Source: CAYTLQ01 sp964438715 (GTDB taxonomy: Bacteria; Bacteroidota; Ignavibacteria; Ignavibacteriales; Ignavibacteriaceae). Taken from it: 27,151 nt of DNA. The first letter of the stretch is position 1; the number at the start of each line of letters is the position of its first letter. The translations under genes were made by a program, and so were the position numbers. Below the pieces are notes generated by a model, which was not told the origin of the DNA, made no database searches, and saw nothing but the letters and a program-made list of their open reading frames with translations. Where the stretch lies: assembly GCA_964438715.1 (NCBI GenBank), contig CAYTLQ010000261.1:1-27151 (forward strand). Direction: 5' to 3'. Positions 26,301-27,151 of this stretch are shown piece by piece.

Positions 26301-26663
26301 AGTGGGGCGCTTACGGGTAGAGTTTTTTACTCTGTATGCATTATTTATTTGAGCAATATAATAGGTGGATTGAAAGAAACCCAAATGGTTGAGCTGGTAA
26401 AGCACTGCGGTAATGTGCGGACAGATTTTATCGACAATGGGGCAGGTACACTGGTAATGTATAGGGGTAAGAGTCTCATTAAAATCAATCAAAACATTAT
26501 ATTCAACATCTGACACCACGGATGCATGAATCCATGTTTCTTCCAAAGAAAGTTTTCTTACTCTGTTCTCAGTGTAATATCTGTACCCAACAGTGCGGTA
26601 CTGCGGATCTACGGTACGCTCAATAATCTCTCGGAATGAAACCACGAATCTTCCTAATTTCAT
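23310..26663 (-). CDS. SNF2-family helicase with N-terminal SWIM zinc finger
   Basis: This is an ATP-dependent SNF2 motor protein of 1117 residues, related to the RapA/HepA-like bacterial group. Its role (transcription recycling, DNA repair or nucleoid remodelling) is not known for this type. Near the N-terminus is a SWIM zinc finger, C72-x-C74-x6-C81-x-H83. Residues ~125-175 form a highly charged Lys/Glu coiled coil. A long middle region probably corresponds to the bacterial SNF2-associated domain. The motor follows: Walker A DDMGLGKT at 684-691, motif II DESQ at 781-784, LTGTPVENN, then the second lobe with VLVFSQF, ISLKAGGFGLNLT and the QATDRTHRIGQ arginine-finger motif. All helicase motifs look intact. 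ATG 26663 has no ribosome-binding site. Confidence 0.93.
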   Translation of the reverse strand: MKLGRFVVSFREIIERTVDPQYRTVGYRYYTENRVRKLSLEETWIHASVVSDVEYNVLIDFNETLTPIHYQCTCPIVDKICPHITAVLYQLNHLGFFQSTYYIAQINNAYRVKNSTRKRPTLKKHSARKEESQAEKEEKLKEEKLQKRLELEKKWAEEEQQRKKEKEIAEFYSRMQVFIPQKPAKKKSKKSELHTIISVEIIILYQVCFFKPVRLVMRPDGSIDHTVDIKGRDYLDGSSANEDEILLCETLLYAHKNSKIVLSEHPDFAISKETLAFSKLISGIMKRFHDRAWIMEKSNNGEKSALNIILKPAHLQFDLQKGDNSLLLSGFFNHENFGRIDLNDITVILPEPFWFLHNNAIYHCESITYKQYQVLWLSNNQFKIPLHHAALVEKNLFPHLDPAIQITSELYEIHDIATTPQKRLYFEKMEGSMGFALKFRYDRYEIPAELKTPYITKIEDNKLIRIRRDDIVEDEALKFMRQFDLRESRDGYFIPRSDPFQMLGEILPLLSEAGFEVFGEDGVNRIVELADSPSLTANVVSGINWFELDAYASFGGQSVKLSEILDLVRKKKKYILLNNGLIAKLPDKWLRKFQGAALFGMEEADKMRFSTAQFMALENLLEEADSVESDDEYRQKLENLRSFEKIDDHPLPQGLKAHLRSYQKHGFDWFYFLQQYHFGGILADDMGLGKTLQVLALLLNEKTRGKFTSLVIAPTSVIFNWVNEVKKFTPSLKALNYTGTERKDTTITEMEEYDVILTSYAIALRDADILSQKTFRYIILDESQKIKNPFSKTAKAIKTLNSEFRLCLTGTPVENNLMELWSQVSFLNPGMLGSLLRFREGFIKQIQRDNSSDSVDQLKKMIYPFILRRTKEVVAKELPPKTEIIHYCEMSELQANLYYEVRDAIHKSLMKKIEKDGIKKSQIHILDGLLRLRQICNHPALVKKDTIYESGKFEEFKDLLIKVVSEKHKVLVFSQFVQMLDIIKHFLDLSKIKFTYLTGETRNREECVRQFQEDEETRVFLISLKAGGFGLNLTAADYVFHYDPWWNPAVEEQATDRTHRIGQTKNVFIYKFITRNSVEEKILHLQKKKRELVENIITTESGLLKEISKEDINHLFS

Positions 26664-26760
26664 AAAAAAGTGTCACAAAAATACGAAGAATGCCGCAATG
26701 TTTTTGGTCAAAAGCATTTATGGGTGAACAACATTTTGAGCTTAAATTATTTTCCGAAAA

Positions 26761-26777
26761 ATCACTTTTTTTGTGAT
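26761..26777. other. Small hairpin ATCAC-T7-GTGAT
   Basis: A 5-bp stem (26761-26765 with 26773-26777) encloses seven T. Read on the - strand it is followed by five T, so it could act as a weak terminator or attenuator for transcripts heading into the helicase gene from the right. The stem is short and A/T-rich, so this is uncertain. Confidence 0.3.
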
Positions 26778-26804
26778 AAAATGAAAAGAACTTAGTCCTT
26801 TTAA

Positions 26805-26829
26805 GATCAGAATTAGACGATTTCTGATC
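26805..26829. repeat. Inverted repeat GATCAGAA / TTCTGATC
   Basis: A perfect 8-bp stem (26805-26812 and 26822-26829) encloses a 9-nt loop (TTAGACGAT). It sits one base before the next, larger inverted repeat. No T run follows on either strand, so it does not look like a terminator. Confidence 0.75.
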
Positions 26830-26830
26830 A

Positions 26831-26885
26831 TCCGTCAGGGAACGGTCCGTTAGCTAACGGATTAGCCAACGGGTCCACTGACGGA
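26831..26885. repeat. Nested inverted repeat with 16-bp perfect palindrome
   Basis: The outer arms TCCGTCAG (26831-26838) and CTGACGGA (26878-26885) are exact complements. Inside lies a perfect 16-bp palindrome, TCCGTTAGCTAACGGA (26846-26861). It is followed by a partial copy, TTAGCCAACGG (26862-26872). The same palindrome with one changed base (TCCGTTAGCCAACGGA) recurs at 26964-26979 in the array to the right. This suggests a small repeated element family; no protein frame explains it. Confidence 0.8.
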
Positions 26886-26946
26886 GTGAAAAGAAATTAT
26901 AATTCCACACTGTCGGGGTTAATTTGGCTTGTGTTGAGATAATGTT

Positions 26947-27049
26947 ATCCAGAGGATGTCCCATCCGTTAGCCAACGGATTTGCAATCCGGAGGATCTTC
27001 GATCCGGAGGATTTACAATTCAGAAGATCTTCGATTCAGAGGATTTTCA
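26947..27049. repeat. 16-nt-period array of alternating ATCC/GGAT boxes
   Basis: Six consecutive units follow the pattern ATCC-3 nt-GGAT-5 nt, at 26947, 26963, 26986, 27002, 27018 and 27034. Five units are exactly 16 nt. The second is 23 nt because its inner spacer is 10 nt (GTTAGCCAAC). The last two units drift to ATTC and AGAT. The 5-nt linkers are GTCCC, TTGCA, CTTCG, TTACA, CTTCG and TTTCA. Because ATCC and GGAT are complementary, each box can pair with its left or its right neighbour, giving two exclusive sets of hairpins. There are no unique spacers, so this is not a CRISPR array. Confidence 0.85.
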
Positions 27050-27151
27050 ATTTGCGATTAGATCAGTAAGTTTTCAACCATTTTGTCGTACACCCGCATT
27101 TACAATAGTAATGAGTTTTTATTGAGTTTATTGAAAAATGAAGGAATATCT

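Larger units (their letters stand above)
26664..27151. other. Non-coding right end with nested palindromes
   Basis: These 488 nt lie upstream of the - strand helicase gene and reach the window edge. I find no credible gene; the last few bases contain an ATG (27138) without a ribosome-binding site. The stretch is instead full of dyad symmetry: a small hairpin, a 25-nt hairpin, a 55-nt nested inverted repeat and a 16-nt-period array, each listed separately. The helicase promoter should lie in the left part of it, but I cannot place it. Confidence 0.7.

Noticed and set aside
26947..27049. CRISPR-like array
   Set aside because: The units are 16 nt, with no unique spacers of ~30 nt, the repeats are themselves drifting palindromes, and no cas gene is in the window.
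27138..27151. Start of a gene running off the right edge
   Set aside because: Only five codons are visible after the ATG and no ribosome-binding site precedes it.

Overview
This AT-rich window comes from a Gram-negative (diderm) bacterium. The envelope genes (LPS-heptose synthesis, TamB, PbpC, SppA), the split heptose kinase/adenylyltransferase and the general protein flavour suggest the Bacteroidota/Chlorobiota/Ignavibacteriota neighbourhood. That placement is an inference from gene content and protein style, not from a marker-gene comparison. Most of the window is ordinary housekeeping DNA, tightly packed and often with overlapping genes. No rRNA, tRNA, insertion sequence, prophage or CRISPR array is visible.

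Left part, + strand, 1-5673: a run of touching or overlapping genes. It holds the 3' end of ribD, then ribE (riboflavin), tilS (tRNA-Ile lysidine synthetase), hpt (purine salvage), ftsH (membrane AAA protease) and a membrane CTP-dependent polyprenol/diacylglycerol-kinase-like protein. On the - strand, 7641-5685, sthA (soluble transhydrogenase-like flavoprotein) is followed 13 nt later by an unrecognised 182-residue protein. The 439-nt gap to aspS (7642-8080) holds a short direct repeat but no gene. aspS is followed by the clearest intrinsic terminator in the window, then by a small secreted DUF4440/SnoaL-like protein.

Middle, + strand, 10453-18782: an envelope-building run in which each gene overlaps the next: hldA-type heptose kinase, hldC-type adenylyltransferase, tamB and pbpC. 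tamB is broken by a single in-frame TAA at 13886-13888. Both sides are in the same frame and read as one 1499-codon TamB, so this is a nonsense change (or a base error), not a frameshift.

Right part: sppA carries an N-terminal extension that looks like an outer-membrane beta-barrel, and it is followed by a CPA2 (KefB/C-type) cation/proton antiporter with RCK domains. These converge on a - strand SWIM/SNF2 helicase, whose end overlaps the antiporter end by 8 nt. The last ~490 nt are non-coding. They contain a chain of palindromes and a strict 16-nt-period array of alternating ATCC/GGAT boxes.

I see no complete new defence or metabolic system. The best candidates for a second look are the palindromic array at the right end, the sppA-barrel fusion and the interrupted tamB.
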